From Beroe forskalii (lineage: Eukaryota > Ctenophora > Nuda > Beroida > Beroidae): a stretch of DNA of 64,000 bases. The translations under genes and the position numbers were made by a program. Shown in pieces: positions 1 through 12,200 of the stretch. The DNA lies in assembly GCA_011033025.1 (NCBI GenBank), contig WFMF01000249.1, positions 1-64,000 of the forward strand, given 5' to 3'. Numbering within the stretch: position 1 is the stretch's first letter; each line of letters opens with the position of its first letter. The notes beneath the pieces are model-generated. The model was not told the DNA's origin. It searched no databases and saw only the letters and a program-made list of their open reading frames with translations.

Positions 1-599
1 GAAGAGACAAAACCCGGAATCATCAGCGGTTACCATGCAGATGCAAGGTCTTCCCTTGTCAACTGATATGAGGTTTTCCATCAGCAGGTGACGAGAGAGA
101 ATGGAAGGGTTTGGGCCCACCATATCCCTCACAGCTTATAACTGCAAAGCTGGGCCACCCAGAACTCCAGAAATTCTGAGAATCACAGTTTAGAGAGAAA
201 AGGGGATTGTACATAAAGAACAATGGAAGTGGAAGAGATGAGTGATAATAAAAGTAACACGATTCAATCTAGTTAGTTAACTTCATATTTCGTTTCCACA
301 GCTAATATCCAAGGTAAACATTTTATATCCAAGGTAAACACCATATGTCTAAGGTAAATATTTCATTCAATTCAATTCAAAGAATCAAAGATATAATATG
401 CTTATAAGCAATACTATAGCAGAGCAGCATGCGCTGCCAGCATATTATAATAAAAGCAGCGAGTTCATAAGCAGCCTGAGCTTGACCAGTAAATTATTAT
501 AACATATTATTATAACATACTTACTTTAAACTTAATATATGATATTCCTTATGAATTTATAAACTCAATTAACAGAAGAAGCGAGGTAATAAGTTAACT
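1..599. other. AT-rich sequence without a gene
   Basis: No convincing coding region was seen. Around 300-360 a motif of the form ATCCAAGGTAAACA occurs three times in imperfect copies, and at about 362-383 there is a TTCAA microsatellite. The same pentamer tract recurs near 2692, 7759, 7836 and 15973, often beside repeat debris, so it may be the 3' tail of a retroposon family (inference). Confidence 0.5.
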
Positions 600-603
600 T
601 TTT

Positions 604-1470
604 ACTTGTCAGACGTTGTCGGTGGACGCGCGCGCCCACCGATCAGGCACCGAAGGCAAATGGGGTCAGACAGTAGTAGGTACGTCTGACAACATGCAAC
701 AGCACAGCGCAACAAAAAGAGGGCTATATTATATTACGTGTTTAGCGTCTCTAAAGGGCCGGGGTTATCATCAAATCAAAGGAATTAATTGTCATTTGAG
801 TTGCTCTAACCTTGCTAAACACGTATATCCCTGTCTGCGTTGCGCGGCGCGCTTCCCCGTAGGGAAGCGCCGCGCGCGTACACACACCTATGCGGGCTTA
901 GGAAGCTCTAACCAGATCCTTAATTTTACGCGCGCGCCGCGACACCCCTGGTTAGGGGAATCATTTAACGAAAACTTTATGAATGGTGATTTAATTGATC
1001 ACGCGCACGGACGCGCGCGCTTTGCCGAAAGCGAAAGGGTCGGACAGACAATCGTAGGATGTTACCCTACCCTCGCGCGCGCGGCGCAACGTTCCACGGC
1101 CGCGGCCACATTTGGACGTCAGAAGAAAGGGACGGACATCGCCCGTCGAACATGACAACGTGTGACAAATTTTTTTCTCCTAACCAGGGTTTAGCGCTTC
1201 ATGCCGCGCCGCGCACTCCGTGCGCGTAACCAGGGTCCTGGTTAGGGCAACTAATTTTTGATCAGTGTCACAGGCATAAATTATGAGTATGTATAAGATA
1301 GGATGTAATTACCCCAGATCAGTGATGCGATGTGTAGTAGGATTTTACCCTACCCTCCGCAGCGCGCCATTTTTCTCCGACCCTCCAAATTTTCACGACC
1401 CTCCAAATTTTTCACGACCCTCCAAATTTCCGAGTGTTGCGCTAGGGATGGGTGAAATCCATCTATGCGA
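604..1470. repeat. GC-rich hairpin island 1
   Basis: This block is much richer in CpG and GCGCGC than its surroundings. It contains modules that recur in two other islands (19.9-20.5 kb and 36.1-37.5 kb). One is GTCAGACGTTGTC at the left edge. A second is the module TTGCTAAACACGTATATCCC...TATGCGGGCTTAGGA at 812-905. A third is GTAGGATGTTACCCTACCC near 1056. A fourth is the palindromic CCTAACCAGG/CCTGGTTAGG motif at about 1180-1250. A fifth is CCGAGTGTTGCGC followed by ATGGATGG-like sequence near 1428-1465. An open frame of 179 codons runs through it but is only a consequence of the base composition. The family is unknown to me; a non-autonomous mobile element assembled from hairpin modules is the simplest reading. 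Confidence 0.6.
812..905 (+). repeat. GC-rich module A, copy 1
   Basis: Runs from TTGCTAAACACGTATATCCC to TATGCGGGCTTAGGAA, with a GCGCGGCGCGC hairpin inside (GCTTCCC / GGGAAGC arms). Other copies lie at 20145-20212, 36725-36814 and 37028-37102. Both ends are conserved while the hairpin middle varies in length. Confidence 0.75.
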
Positions 1471-1903
1471 TGTGACCAAGCCAACTCAAATAAAGTTCAT
1501 TGAGGTTAATTCATGATAACTGAACTCATTGAATCCACCCAAAAAAGTTTAAGATATGCAAAACTTTATCATTCTAAAATTCTATTTTCAGTTCAAATTC
1601 AGCAGCAAAAGTTTCTAAACTCTGTGGTTACGAGGTTAAGAGGTGTTGCAGTTTTCGTTATCCATCAAAAGAAAACAATTAATTTCAAGAAACGGGTTAC
1701 CTATTTATATTTCAGATGAAACAAATATTGGCGAACCAGGTCTTAGTCTTAGTCTTAGTGAAATGGCCAGTGAACTTGGCCCATGGCCAGTCAGTTACCC
1801 AAGCAGTCCATTCCAAAAATAAAAAGAAGGCTTGCCCCCAGGAAAAGCATACTAATTAACGAATGAAAGACAAAGGGTATTCACTTCCATACTCTAGTGA
1901 TGA

Positions 1904-2038
1904 GGGTCTTGTTGACAAAAATGGATACAAAATGCATCTTAAAAATGCTCAAAATTTGGCGACATCACAATTTGTGACGTCACCAAATTTTGAGCATTTT
2001 TAAGATGCATTTTGTAACCATTTTTGTCAACAAGACCC
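1904..2038. repeat. Short foldback (hairpin) element
   Basis: Two arms of about 60 bp are near-perfect reverse complements: GGGTCTTGTTGACAAAAATG on the left and CATTTTTGTCAACAAGACCC-like sequence on the right. A spacer of about 15 bp carries the TGACGTCA-like centre. It abuts the 3' end of the LINE ORF1 piece that follows. Confidence 0.8.
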
Positions 2039-2460
2039 TGTGACTCACAAAGTCAAACTGTGATTTGGCAATCTTGGTTTTGTTGATCAGTTCTCTTCTG
2101 ATATCAAGAGTTGTTTTGGAGAAGTCCTCAGCAACTCCAAAAGGTGTACCCTTGAATTTGAAACTGTTCTTCAGTACAGCCTCTTTTGCCTTGAAAAAAG
2201 TGAATTTACAGATTATAGAGCGTGGCCTCTGGTTTGCACCTTGCTTCCGTGGTCCAAGTCTATGAGCCCTGTCAAGAAAGTTGCTACTCACAGTATTTGG
2301 AGGGACAAGTTTGTTCTGGATCAGTAATTGTGTTATCAGTTCTTCACAGTCCTTTGTGTTGTTATTGTCAGACAGTTCATTTACTCCAAACATACCAAGT
2401 TGGATCTCCTGCTCCAGTCCTCCAGATCAGTGGCAGCAATGCTGAGCATGGAGACTATCC
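1980..2460 (-). mobile_element. LINE ORF1 fragment (RRM-type nucleic-acid-binding part)
   Basis: On the minus strand, an open stretch of 137 codons (2393 down to 1980) reads like the C-terminal half of an L1-type ORF1 protein. It has a DRAHRLG motif, then RPRSIICKF, then a GTPFGVAEDFSK stretch followed by RREL. Just upstream, in another frame, DLEDWSRRSNLV resembles the conserved DLENRSRRNN lead-in of this family. The element therefore has a frameshift near 2395. No endonuclease or reverse transcriptase follows, so it is a truncated, dead copy. The 3' end coincides with the foldback at 1904-2038. Confidence 0.7.
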
Positions 2461-2691
2461 CTAGTATGCTAAGCTAGGAATTTGAACTCTTGGGTGGTTT
2501 TTAGGCCACCCAACTTCCGGGGATAGGTATCCTGGGCTGAGAGTGACCAGCCGTTCTAGGACCCCTCTGGACTGGCGAGCTGCCAACACCCGTGGCATCA
2601 ATCAGACTGCAAAGCAAGACAATGCTTGCCTGCAGATTAAGTCAGAGATCTGCGGAAGGTGGCTATGTAGTATGTACCACCTCCCTTCATT

Positions 2692-2716
2692 TCAATTCAA
2701 TTCAATTCAATTATCA
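2692..2716. repeat. TTCAA microsatellite
   Basis: Five tandem copies of the pentamer ATTCA/TTCAA. It lies downstream of low-complexity repeat debris (2465-2690) in which I see no gene. Confidence 0.7.
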
Positions 2717-3382
2717 AGATGGTTCTGACTCAGCCAGACTGTGTAAATTATATTCCCATAGATTGGGATTAAACTGGGCTCAATGGGCAAAGCCTAGTTC
2801 CAGGATACTGCCAGGAACAACAGAAAAGAAAATAGTTATTAGGTGGTATTTTTGTTAGGTTTATCTTCTTAGTGAAATAGGCTCAGTTAGTTTTGATGAA
2901 AAAACATTATTAGTTCGTTTGTGGATTGTTATATGAAGTGGTTGGCAAGAGTTGATAATGTTGCCAAGTTTTGATAATTTTGAATGGTATATTCTCTGTA
3001 AGGAGAATGCTGGAAAGTCTTCTTCTATGTTTATTGCTGTTTTGTTTGGACAGAATACAGGGTCAATACAGGGTATATTCCAGCATTTTGAACTTGAAGG
3101 TCACAGGTACTGAAAAGATTTCCTGTTTAGGGTAAGTTCATGACAGTTGTTCATTAATCATGGTAATGTTGCTAAATCAGATTTATTGGCAAGGGACATC
3201 CTTTCAAAATGGGTTTATAGCAATTATTTCTACAGGTCTAGATGTACAGAAATTTGTTGCCTGACAGAAGTGGTGAGGTAATGGGACTTAGCTGGTTTGA
3301 AGTATGGAGTACCCAGCAGGTGAGGGTGATGAAAGTGGGAGAGATAATGAAGTAAAATGTTGTTTACTCATTGGATAAACAG

Positions 3383-3413
3383 GATTAAACAGGATTAAAC
3401 AGGATTAAACAAA
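3383..3413. repeat. 11-bp tandem repeat
   Basis: Three copies of AGGATTAAACA in a row. The 2860-3540 stretch around it has no recognisable gene. Confidence 0.8.
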
Positions 3414-3540
3414 AATAGTCCTTAGAAGCACTAATGCTCCTGTCAGGGATATGTACAATATCACAAGGTAACACTGATTCTCAAAAAGGCACACACATGA
3501 ACACATAAAAGCGTGGCAGCAAAAAAGTTCATATTTTAGC

Positions 3541-4644
3541 GCCGTTTGCTCTGTCCTTCCAATTTAGCACAGGTTGCAATTGTTCTCTTGAGCAACTCCT
3601 CGGCAGTGAGTTCAGGTGCACCCTTCTTACTGGCAGGAGATGAGGAGGCTGCGGCTTTAGGAGCCTTGTTAGAGGGAGCAGTGTGAGGAGTCATAGAGGT
3701 AACAGGTGCAGGTTTTGATGTGGCAGGAGGTTGGAGGACTGAAGGAGTAGGTTGAGGGGCTGCGGCTAGTGTACTGCTTGTGGTGACAGCTGGAGCAGGT
3801 GCACTGTGGTTGCGGATCGTCGGGGAGTTGTTGCACCAAACTTCGCCTCTTGAGATGTAGAAATGTTGCTCTGGATGAGCACTTCTCTTCGCTTTACCAA
3901 TCTTCTTCGCTCCGCTCTCTCCTCATGAGTCAAGTCTGGTGCAACAAACACTCGCCGGGTTGATGGAATGTCCCGCAATCTCTTCCCACAGTTCCGTAAG
4001 CGGACAGCTGCATCACCACTTGTTAGACAGACTTTGATGGGACGGGGTCTGTCTGTGCTCTTCCTCCCCAACCTTTCACAATAGCTGATGTGGGGCTTTT
4101 CTCCAACATTACTGAACATATCAACGACTGCTTTCTCCGCTTCAACATTGTCATCTTCATCCACCCCGAACAGAATAATGTTCTTTCCTCTGTTCTCTGT
4201 CTTCACAACATTCTCCACAACAGCAGCAATGTCCTGGGCAGAAACTATCGGCACTTGAGTACTGAGACTAGAGGCAACTGCGTCACTGTAACTCTTCAGC
4301 TCCGATTTCAGTGTTGTCTGTAAGTTACTCACGGTTTCACTCTGGCTTTCACAAAACTGTCTTCTTTGATTCTGTAACTCGTCCTTCTGTAGACTGATAA
4401 CTTCTCCTTTCAGTTGATCGATCTTTCCCATTGACATCCTCAAAGTATCATAACACAGCTTCAGCTGCTGTAGAGTTTCTACCAACCACATTGACACGAC
4501 CTCCTTCTTATAATCCGTACCCGCAAACACATTTTGAGGCATTTTAGTGATATCAGGACATTTCGTTCGAAGCGAAAACTTATGTAACATGGTAGAAACA
4601 TCAAACAAGACATTCTGAGCATTTTCCAATGTATACTGGTTCAT
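3541..4644 (-). mobile_element. LINE ORF1 protein, full-length-like with one frameshift
   Basis: Reads from an ATG at 4644 downward. The first 160 residues are a coiled-coil-like region. A non-LTR ORF1 RNA-recognition-like core follows: NIILFGVDEDDN, then CERLGRKSTDRPRPIKV, then DIPSTRRVFVAPDLT and ERAERRRLVKRR. This order is typical of ORF1 proteins of invertebrate LINEs. The first frame ends near 3766. A Pro/Ala-rich tail continues in another frame to a stop near 3541 and ends TIATCAKLEGQSKRR, so one frameshift near 3830 separates them. No ORF2 lies downstream on this strand. A domesticated host gene is a less likely alternative. Confidence 0.72.
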
Positions 4645-4661
4645 GGTGACTGAAGATTGTC

Positions 4662-5021
4662 TTGTACACGCTCATACACAGTAGCTGTTTGGAGCTAGTG
4701 AAAATTATAAAACAAGAGGAGCCTGTGTCTCTGTACCAAATTCTTAACAGATCAAAACGCAATACAAACCGATTTATAACTCCTGTCCCTTCTAAGAATT
4801 TCACATATAGAGCCCCTTGGCTGTGGAATTGCTTCACTCAAATTCTGGAATTAGGGAAATTTGGCTTAGATAGCGATGAGAATTTGATAAAAAGTCTGCT
4901 GAAAAGGTCTCTCCTAGAGGTACAAAACGACAACTTGGACTCCTGGAGCAACGAAAACTTTCTGGAGTTTGCTCCAATTGAGCTCACAAAGACAACCTGT
5001 AGCTCATCTGACCAATGTTGA
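4662..5021 (+). mobile_element. LINE ORF2 C-terminal tail
   Basis: About 119 codons. The centre, TNRFITPVPSKNFTYRAPWL, then WNCF, matches the conserved tail after the reverse transcriptase in many invertebrate LINEs (R.....P.......FSYRAP.LWN). The endonuclease and reverse transcriptase are absent, as expected of a 5'-truncated copy on the plus strand. It sits head to head with the ORF1 element at 3541-4644, 17 bp away, so two insertions or an inversion created the junction. Confidence 0.65.
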
Positions 5022-7002
5022 TGCCGTTATTTAATTCAAACTCAATGTAGCAATAAACAGGTTAAGAAGAGGGTCGACCATGGCACAGGTGGAAGGTGGC
5101 TTACTGAATTGGAACGAATATGTGTTGTAAGGTATAAGAAACTAACAGCACTTGAGAATCAAGTGCAACAACTTTCATGTTATAATGAGAGTTGTGAAAG
5201 TTTATGAGAGTCGTACATGAATGTCGTACATGATGAGTTGTACGGGATAAGGCTTTATCTCACTACTATAGACAAAGGTGTCTATTCAATTAATATACTC
5301 TTGTAAAGATTATAATCACGATTGTGAATAATGATAAAAATTGGCCCTGATTGGTGTGGCAGGTGGTCCCCAGGGGCACTCTTAAGCATACAGCAACTGT
5401 GTCCTTTCTCCAGCCACATATACTGCTACACTAATCAATTGGTCCCTGAAACGGAACTGGTCAACTAAACCGTGACTTTTAGCGAATTCATTGGACCAGT
5501 TTCAAATAAGCCTTATTAATTATTTCATGTAAATGTTATGAAGTAGGTCTCTCTATACACTTGGTGTTCCCAAGGGTGCATACTTTACTGCCATGCCATG
5601 AAGTATGTGCTCTACAAAGGGGTCTGGTATCATTCTCCTTTGTATGGCAGACCAAGCTCAAGAGTTATCTATTCCATGGTAAAACATTATATGTCAAGCC
5701 ATGATTCATTCAAATAGACCTAAATTGGTCTGATGAATTATAACGGTGCCTATTGACACAATACAGATAATGCAACAGTCCTCCAGATATAGTGATTGAA
5801 ACTACTTGAAGCTTACTTAAGATTTTACAAATATTACCTGGATAATGATGTCACTGTAAACCATTCTTAGATTATTAAATTATCTGTATCTATCTGATGG
5901 ATCCTAGTCTTAGATGCCTAATACGAAAGATAGTATCTTCCTTAAATATTAATATGAATAGTAGAATTGGGTAGCGTTATGCCCTCATCATTCTTTTGCG
6001 TGTGTTTTTGATTGTAAGTTGTGGAGATCAATAAAAAACTTTGTTTACTTAAAACTTTGTTTACTTGTATTTCAGTGTACCATAAGCAGGTAACAAACGG
6101 TGTGTGATGCGCTTATCAGGTATTAGCAGAGAGATAAAAACGCAACGAATGCAAAATGGTAATGATATGGTTGGATATAATATGGGTAAGTTGGACAGTG
6201 GGCTAAGTTTTATAGCAGTAAGAGGGTTCATAATGCAACCAGGGGTTGCCAATGTAACTGCCCCTTCCAGAATGAAACAAAATTATTCCATGATGGTCCC
6301 AAGGAACCTCGGAGGGATCTGAACTTTAACAAGTTGTATGAAGAGAAAATCTTATCAGGGGTTCTTGAGTGACCTTTGAGAGTTTGAGGGAGGAAGCCAT
6401 ATTGGTTGTTTTGTAGTACAAATTGAGTACTGACTACCAGGTTGTACCCATGTTGTTAAAGTATAAAATATGTACCTGTGATATGGGTTGATCATTCCTT
6501 TGATGACAGTCTTCAAGTTAATGTACCTGAATTATAATAAATTAAGTAAAAAGATTAAACACCCCAAAAGCTGAGGTAGGTATTAGACTGAAGATGCCTG
6601 CACACCACTCATCTTGGTGTGACTCATTTAGATCCTGCTGCTCTCAACATTGCATTACCTAAAGGGATCATGTTGGTGTTCAAGTATGGAGTTGGAGAAA
6701 AGTCTTGCAGATTGATGTCTTGAAGAAAGATTTCTTTTCAATTCAAATAAGATTAAAGAATAGTACAGATATAGAAAGAGGGGCCTAGGGTGGTTATAAT
6801 GTAAAATTAAAAGGTAATATACTGTAAGGGGTTGGATAGTGAAGTTATGATACTTAGCTGGTGAGTGATACTAGAGAGTACCCAGCAGGTGGAAGGTGTG
6901 GATGATACCAACTGCATGGGGAAGTGCAGTTGACACAATCAGGAGGGGGAGGTGGGTGAAGCCCCAACTGGAAAGAACCAGGTCCCTTCCCCAAAAGGCA
7001 AA
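5022..7002. other. Gene-free interval with old repeat debris
   Basis: No host exon seen. The phrase GTACCCAGCAGGTG near 6872 also occurs near 3309 on the same strand, which suggests a diverged repeat family. Short open frames near 6061-6322 have no recognisable features. Confidence 0.4.
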
Positions 7003-7153
7003 CTAGGTCTTTGAGTCACACAGGCGCATTACCCTTGAGTTGAGCCACCATGCCATCCAGAGGAGAGTCTTTGACTAGTGTTAGAACTCGAAGAGACTTA
7101 GGGTGAAAGGAAGTCTTCTTCAATAGTGTAGTTCTAGCTGTGTGGTCCCGGCT
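7003..7153 (+). repeat. Dispersed repeat R1, copy 1
   Basis: Shares about 150 bp with 11664-11826. Both read GGTCTTTGA..TTGAGTCACACA, then TTACCCTTGAGTTGAGCCACCAT, then AGAGTCTTTGACT, then GGAAGTCTTCTTCAAT and AGTTCTAGCT.TGTGGT. Divergence is moderate. The type (SINE, MITE or LINE tail) is not identified. A shorter scrap beginning GGCGAACCAGGTCTTAG lies near 1730. Confidence 0.7.
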
Positions 7154-9284
7154 TATACATCCATTCTGGTGTTATGAAATGGAGTCAAGACCGGCTTAGG
7201 CAGAGTTAAACATCGCTGTATGGGTGCCCAACAATCCTCCTCCCACATTTTTGATGCTAGAAATCATATGATAGAGGTCTTTGACCGTAGTCCTTCCTCA
7301 AACTTCCATTTACAAACATAAAGATCTTACAAAGAAAACAAAATGAATGAATATTTATTTCATGGTTGTTAGTAGCCTAGTTACTTTTTTATCCTAAAAA
7401 GAGTTTTGGGACCTAGGTCTTAGATGTAGGTATGATTAAAAAATATCAAATAAATAGCTGAGAAAGCTCCAGCTGTTCATAACAACGGGAGTAGGTATCT
7501 AAGATGTATAAGAAGAAAGGCCAAGGTTGTTAAAATCTACCATGTCTGGTGGCATCATGCTAGAACCAGAGCCTTCCCTGTATTGGAAGTTCTCTAATTT
7601 CTGACTAGGTGGCCTGATCAATCCAGACTGTGATCATTGTATCCTTAGTCATTGATAGATGATCATAGGAGAGATGCATTTACCTTCATCAGTGTTCAAG
7701 TAGATCTAACCAGAAGATAATGGGACAGCCACATTACCTACTTGAGTCTTAATATACAATTCAATTCAATTCAACTATATATTTTTACAGCCAATTCAAC
7801 TAATATATACCCCAGGGCTATTTTAATGATTGGTAATTCAATTCAATTTAATTATGAATTTTTACAGCACAAAACATGAGATATATATTTTTTCTGGGTA
7901 ATATAATGAAGCATCTGGGATGTGCTGAAGGTAGGCACCAAGTCAAATTTAAAATCTGTTAAAAGGGCCACCCTTGTTAAAGTGTGTCATCAGTTATTTA
8001 AAATGAACATCTAATATATAATTTGATGATAGCAAACAGTGTCTCATGTACTTGCAAAGTCTTTTTCTCAAGAAATTATGTTTTTCTATATTATATGTAC
8101 ATTGTACATTGTGTGAAAATGATTTTATTGATAGATAGATAGATAGATAGTTGACGGAAGGCTTACTAAAGCCCCCGTAGTGCCCCCAACACACAGGATT
8201 GGAGGACATATATGCCCGACCATACCCTTCCAGAAACATTGGCCGACATGGTTCCTTGGTGGTATGCGAGCAGTAATCATATTTAGTACTCCAGTGAGTA
8301 CGTCTCTGCATTAGCATAGCTCTAGTGCAGAGATATGATTGTGATGACTGCAGTCGGCCCTGTCTAGTGAAACCAGGTAGGATGTGGGGTCTCTTTAACT
8401 AGACTGGATCCAGTGTTCTGGTAGTTCCACATGCTCCAACTGCTGCAACAATGCCCTCAAAAAGTTAGTGCTGCGCACAGGTTCACCATTGGCTAGTGCC
8501 TATGCACAGCCGTACAGGGAGGCCTGCACACTGCACAGGGGGCATGATCAATTGTACCTAGGGAGTAGTACTGAAAGAGTTGCTGAAAGGTTTCCTGAAA
8601 GGGTTAGTTGTTGAGACTTTTATGGTAGCAACAAAACTGATAAGCTGCATGCAGCATGCGCACGCACTGCATGCGCTGCACTCTTGATAAGCTCGAAAAT
8701 GATTTCAATAGGTGTAATTGGTGGGATCTGGGTGTGTTCGTTTGCATCTGTTTGCGATCAAAGTGGAGTTGTGACTCATAGTATACCTGAGTGTCAGATC
8801 ACCAGTCTCTGGGAGATGCCTGAAGGGGGAAGAGAGGAGGAAAGTAGCAGAACTGCAACAAGAAAAGGGATTCAAGGGAACTGGGGAAGAAGGGGGTTAC
8901 GAGGGAAGGAAGAAGAGAGCCAAGGAAAGGGCTGCGTGGTGTGAAGTAAGGTGAGGAGGGTGAAAACAGGGGGGGGGACAGAGAAGTGGGATGATATGGA
9001 CACAGAGCTGGATGAGAGTCAGCTCTGTGCTGCCTGAACCTTAGCGTGACCCGGGGTGCACCTGGCAGAGCGAAGTAAGCCGGAGGGTGGAACAGGACTT
9101 AGCTGGCTGCCTCGTGACACAAGAAGTGCCAGAGACAAGACCACCTTATAAGAGAACATGCTGCGCAATATCCTCCCAAGGACCCCATTTTATTGATAAT
9201 ACTCTTCATTTTCTTTTCCCTTCAATAATCTCCCATATACTGTAGTAGGTATGTTGTTAAATAAGAGGAGGACAAGAGAGCACC
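7154..9284. other. Gene-free interval upstream of CFAP53
   Basis: Contains TTCAA tracts (about 7759-7774 and 7836-7852), a GATA microsatellite at about 8135-8152, and GC-richer sequence at 8150-8560 and 8700-9180 that reads like transposon debris without a clear open frame. The 86-codon frame at 8684-8944 has no recognisable domain. No promoter element can be assigned. Confidence 0.4.
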
Positions 9285-12200
9285 ATGGACCAACACCCCA
9301 TTCAGTTGCAATTGTGAGTTTTTAAAGTTTTGATTTTATTTTGGTGCAATACCTATTCACTTTACTTACCCTCACCTGCTCAATTGTGTGTTGCAATTGC
9401 TCATGTGTTATTTAATCATCTAATTATAACAAGTAATTTGTACATAGGTGCTTGTGTTTTGTTCCCCAAGGTTTATGTTGCTCTAATTGAGTAATTGGTT
9501 GGCTATTTTGAAGTGATGTTGTATACATATAACTGCAATATATTATTTGAACCTTTGAACTTACAATATACACGAGAAGTCAAGATAATCAGTATTATTT
9601 CAATTAATATATCATATTTTGAATTATTCTGGGGTTGTGTTGAGAAACACACTTTGGATATGATAGGATTGACTTTCTTCAGATTGCAAGACCCTCCCAT
9701 AAAAAGCCACCAGATAGTTTGATTTTAGAAAGGAGGAAAAAAGATGAGCAGAGACTGAAAGTCCAAGAAGAAGTTATGCAACAAAAACACCAAGATCTTA
9801 AGGTATTTCTACAATTTTCTTATCATTTCTCTTCAATTTTTGGCGATGATTGGTAATTGGTTCTTCTTGAATTAATTGATACAATAAATTTATCTCCTTC
9901 TGTATTGCAAATTAATTTTGAACTTTGCAGACTCAGTGGGAAAAAGAAACTGATGTTAGGATTCAGAAAAACACAGTGAAAAGGCGAGTTGAAACAATTC
10001 TGAAGAAAGAAAGTTTTGACCTTGAACAACGTCGAGAAAAGTAAGAAAATCTTATCTTTTTAGTTTTTATCCGTCGTGTAACTAGATTGGATATATCTCT
10101 CCACATTGAAAAACCTACTATAACATGAAAAATTGTACAGAAGGCATTCTGTTTGAAAAAGGCATTCTGTATGAGTGTATGAGTGCGTAAAACGTATTCT
10201 TGCTATGATTTTCCTCATTTCCCAGATTACGGGTACTTCTTGATGCCGAGGAGGAACAATACATTACAGAAATAGAGGCATCCCAAGAGACAACACTTGA
10301 ACGTCAAGCCAAGATGAGGGCCAGAGCAAAGGAACTCAGGGAGAAAAGGGAACAAGAGCGACTAGCAATCGTTCAAGAGAAGCTAGACATCAGATGGAGG
10401 TAAAATCTTGTTAGTAAGAGTCCATCAACTGGGATTCATTTGAATCACGTGCTTTCGTCTTATTTCAGAAACATCAATTTTATTATGACAACGCAAAACA
10501 TGCGACAAATGTCTTACTTTCTTAGGGAGGAGTGCGATGAGCTGCGACCAATTCTAGCAAGACAACATCAGAATGAAGTGTTCTCTGAGAGAGCGAAACA
10601 GATTGAAATAGCAAACCTGACCAGAGATAGGGAAAAGGAAGGTAGTCTTTCGTATACTTACCTACGAATAGCTCTTTTGTGGTTCATTTTCGATTATTTC
10701 CTATTATATTGATTGTTGAAAAATGCAAGCTTGAAAATGATACAATTACCGTAACTCTCACGTAAGACTTGGGTCTAAGGCACACAGAAAACAACCTCTA
10801 TGTTGGGTTATATCTCACTATTGCTTTGCTTTCAGAGGAGAACATGTATGCTGCCCTGTGGGAGAGTGACAGGATGATGAAGATGGAGCGAGAGGAGAGG
10901 GAGTGTGCAGCAGCTATTCAACGTAACAAGGATTGTCTCACTGTGAGTCAGGAACTTTTTGTGTTTTGTCATTACTTGTTTGTCTCATTAGTCGCTGTGA
11001 TTCATGTTTACGTAATCAATTTTTTGCCCCCCTCAGTAGTTGTATTTTTTACAATCACATCTCAAGTAATCTTCGGAACCCCCTCCCACTAACTGATTAC
11101 GTAATATGTGGACGATCCCTAATACACATGATTCCATTCTATGAAACAAATGGTTTCTCTCATCTGCTATCGTTTGAAATCGCGTTCTGGAATATGTTTC
11201 CAACTATCAACAAACTGTCTCTTCCTACTTCATAACCCAATTACCACTCGATTGCCCCCATTTCCCCTTCTCCCCATTACTAGACGCTTAGAACATGAGA
11301 ACATGGCTGGGAAAGCACTTATGGAAATCTAGGTGTATTTAGTGTTAGCCCGTGTGGGGAGTGCACTTCCAAAATAGGCTTATAATTCCTTCTGTATTCC
11401 AGGTTCTGGAGAAGCAGTTGGCAGCCATCAGACTGCAGCAGGAGAACGCTCAAGCCCTCAAGGAAGAAGAGGCAAGGTTAATGGAGGAGGAGAAGAAACA
11501 GAGGGAGGCTGAGGAAATGAACTTACTACAGGTAGTTTGGGCTATCAATCAAAATTCACAATGGGTCCTTGATAATTTAATACTTCTGTTGAGCAGTCTG
11601 GTGCACGAGATCTTAAGTTCTTGCGAATATCGAAATATTTTATAACTGATAAAACAAACATTGGCGAACCAGGTCTTTGAAGTTTGAGTCACACAGACAC
11701 ACTACCCTTGAGTTGAGCCACCATACCATCCAAAAGAGAGTCTTTGACTTGTGTTTGAACTTGAAGAGTGTCCGGGTGATAGGAAGTCTTCTTCAATTTT
11801 ATAGTTCTAGCTATGTGGTTCTAGCCATGAGAAATATTTTAAACCCTCCATTGACTTATTCCCCATCTTTGTGTTGCTGCAAATACAGTACCTACTATCT
11901 CCCTGGACTTCATGAGTGTGCGTGCAATGTACACTGTATTCCTGACAGTCTTTACTGTTCAATCCTGTCGCAACATTGATGTGGCTCATTCCATCGCCTC
12001 AAGTCTTACAGATCACTCGACTTTCTTCTTCAACTTGGAGCTAATTCTGTTCTCTTGTGATGTAGTAAAATACACATACTTCATTTTTTCAAAATTGGTT
12101 GACAATCAATTGACGGGAATCACGAAAAGTATCAATGGAAATGCCATGACCAAGACACCTGGCAGAATCCTTGGTGTCATCAAAGAAAAGACATCTCGGA

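Noticed and set aside
616-1155. A 179-codon open frame in the GC-rich island
   Set aside because: It runs through hairpin repeats found at two other loci, has repeat-driven composition (GCGCGC) and no recognisable domain.
8684-8944. An 86-codon open frame upstream of CFAP53
   Set aside because: Low-complexity Glu/Gly/Arg composition, no domain, no splice continuity with CFAP53, and surrounded by repeat-like sequence.
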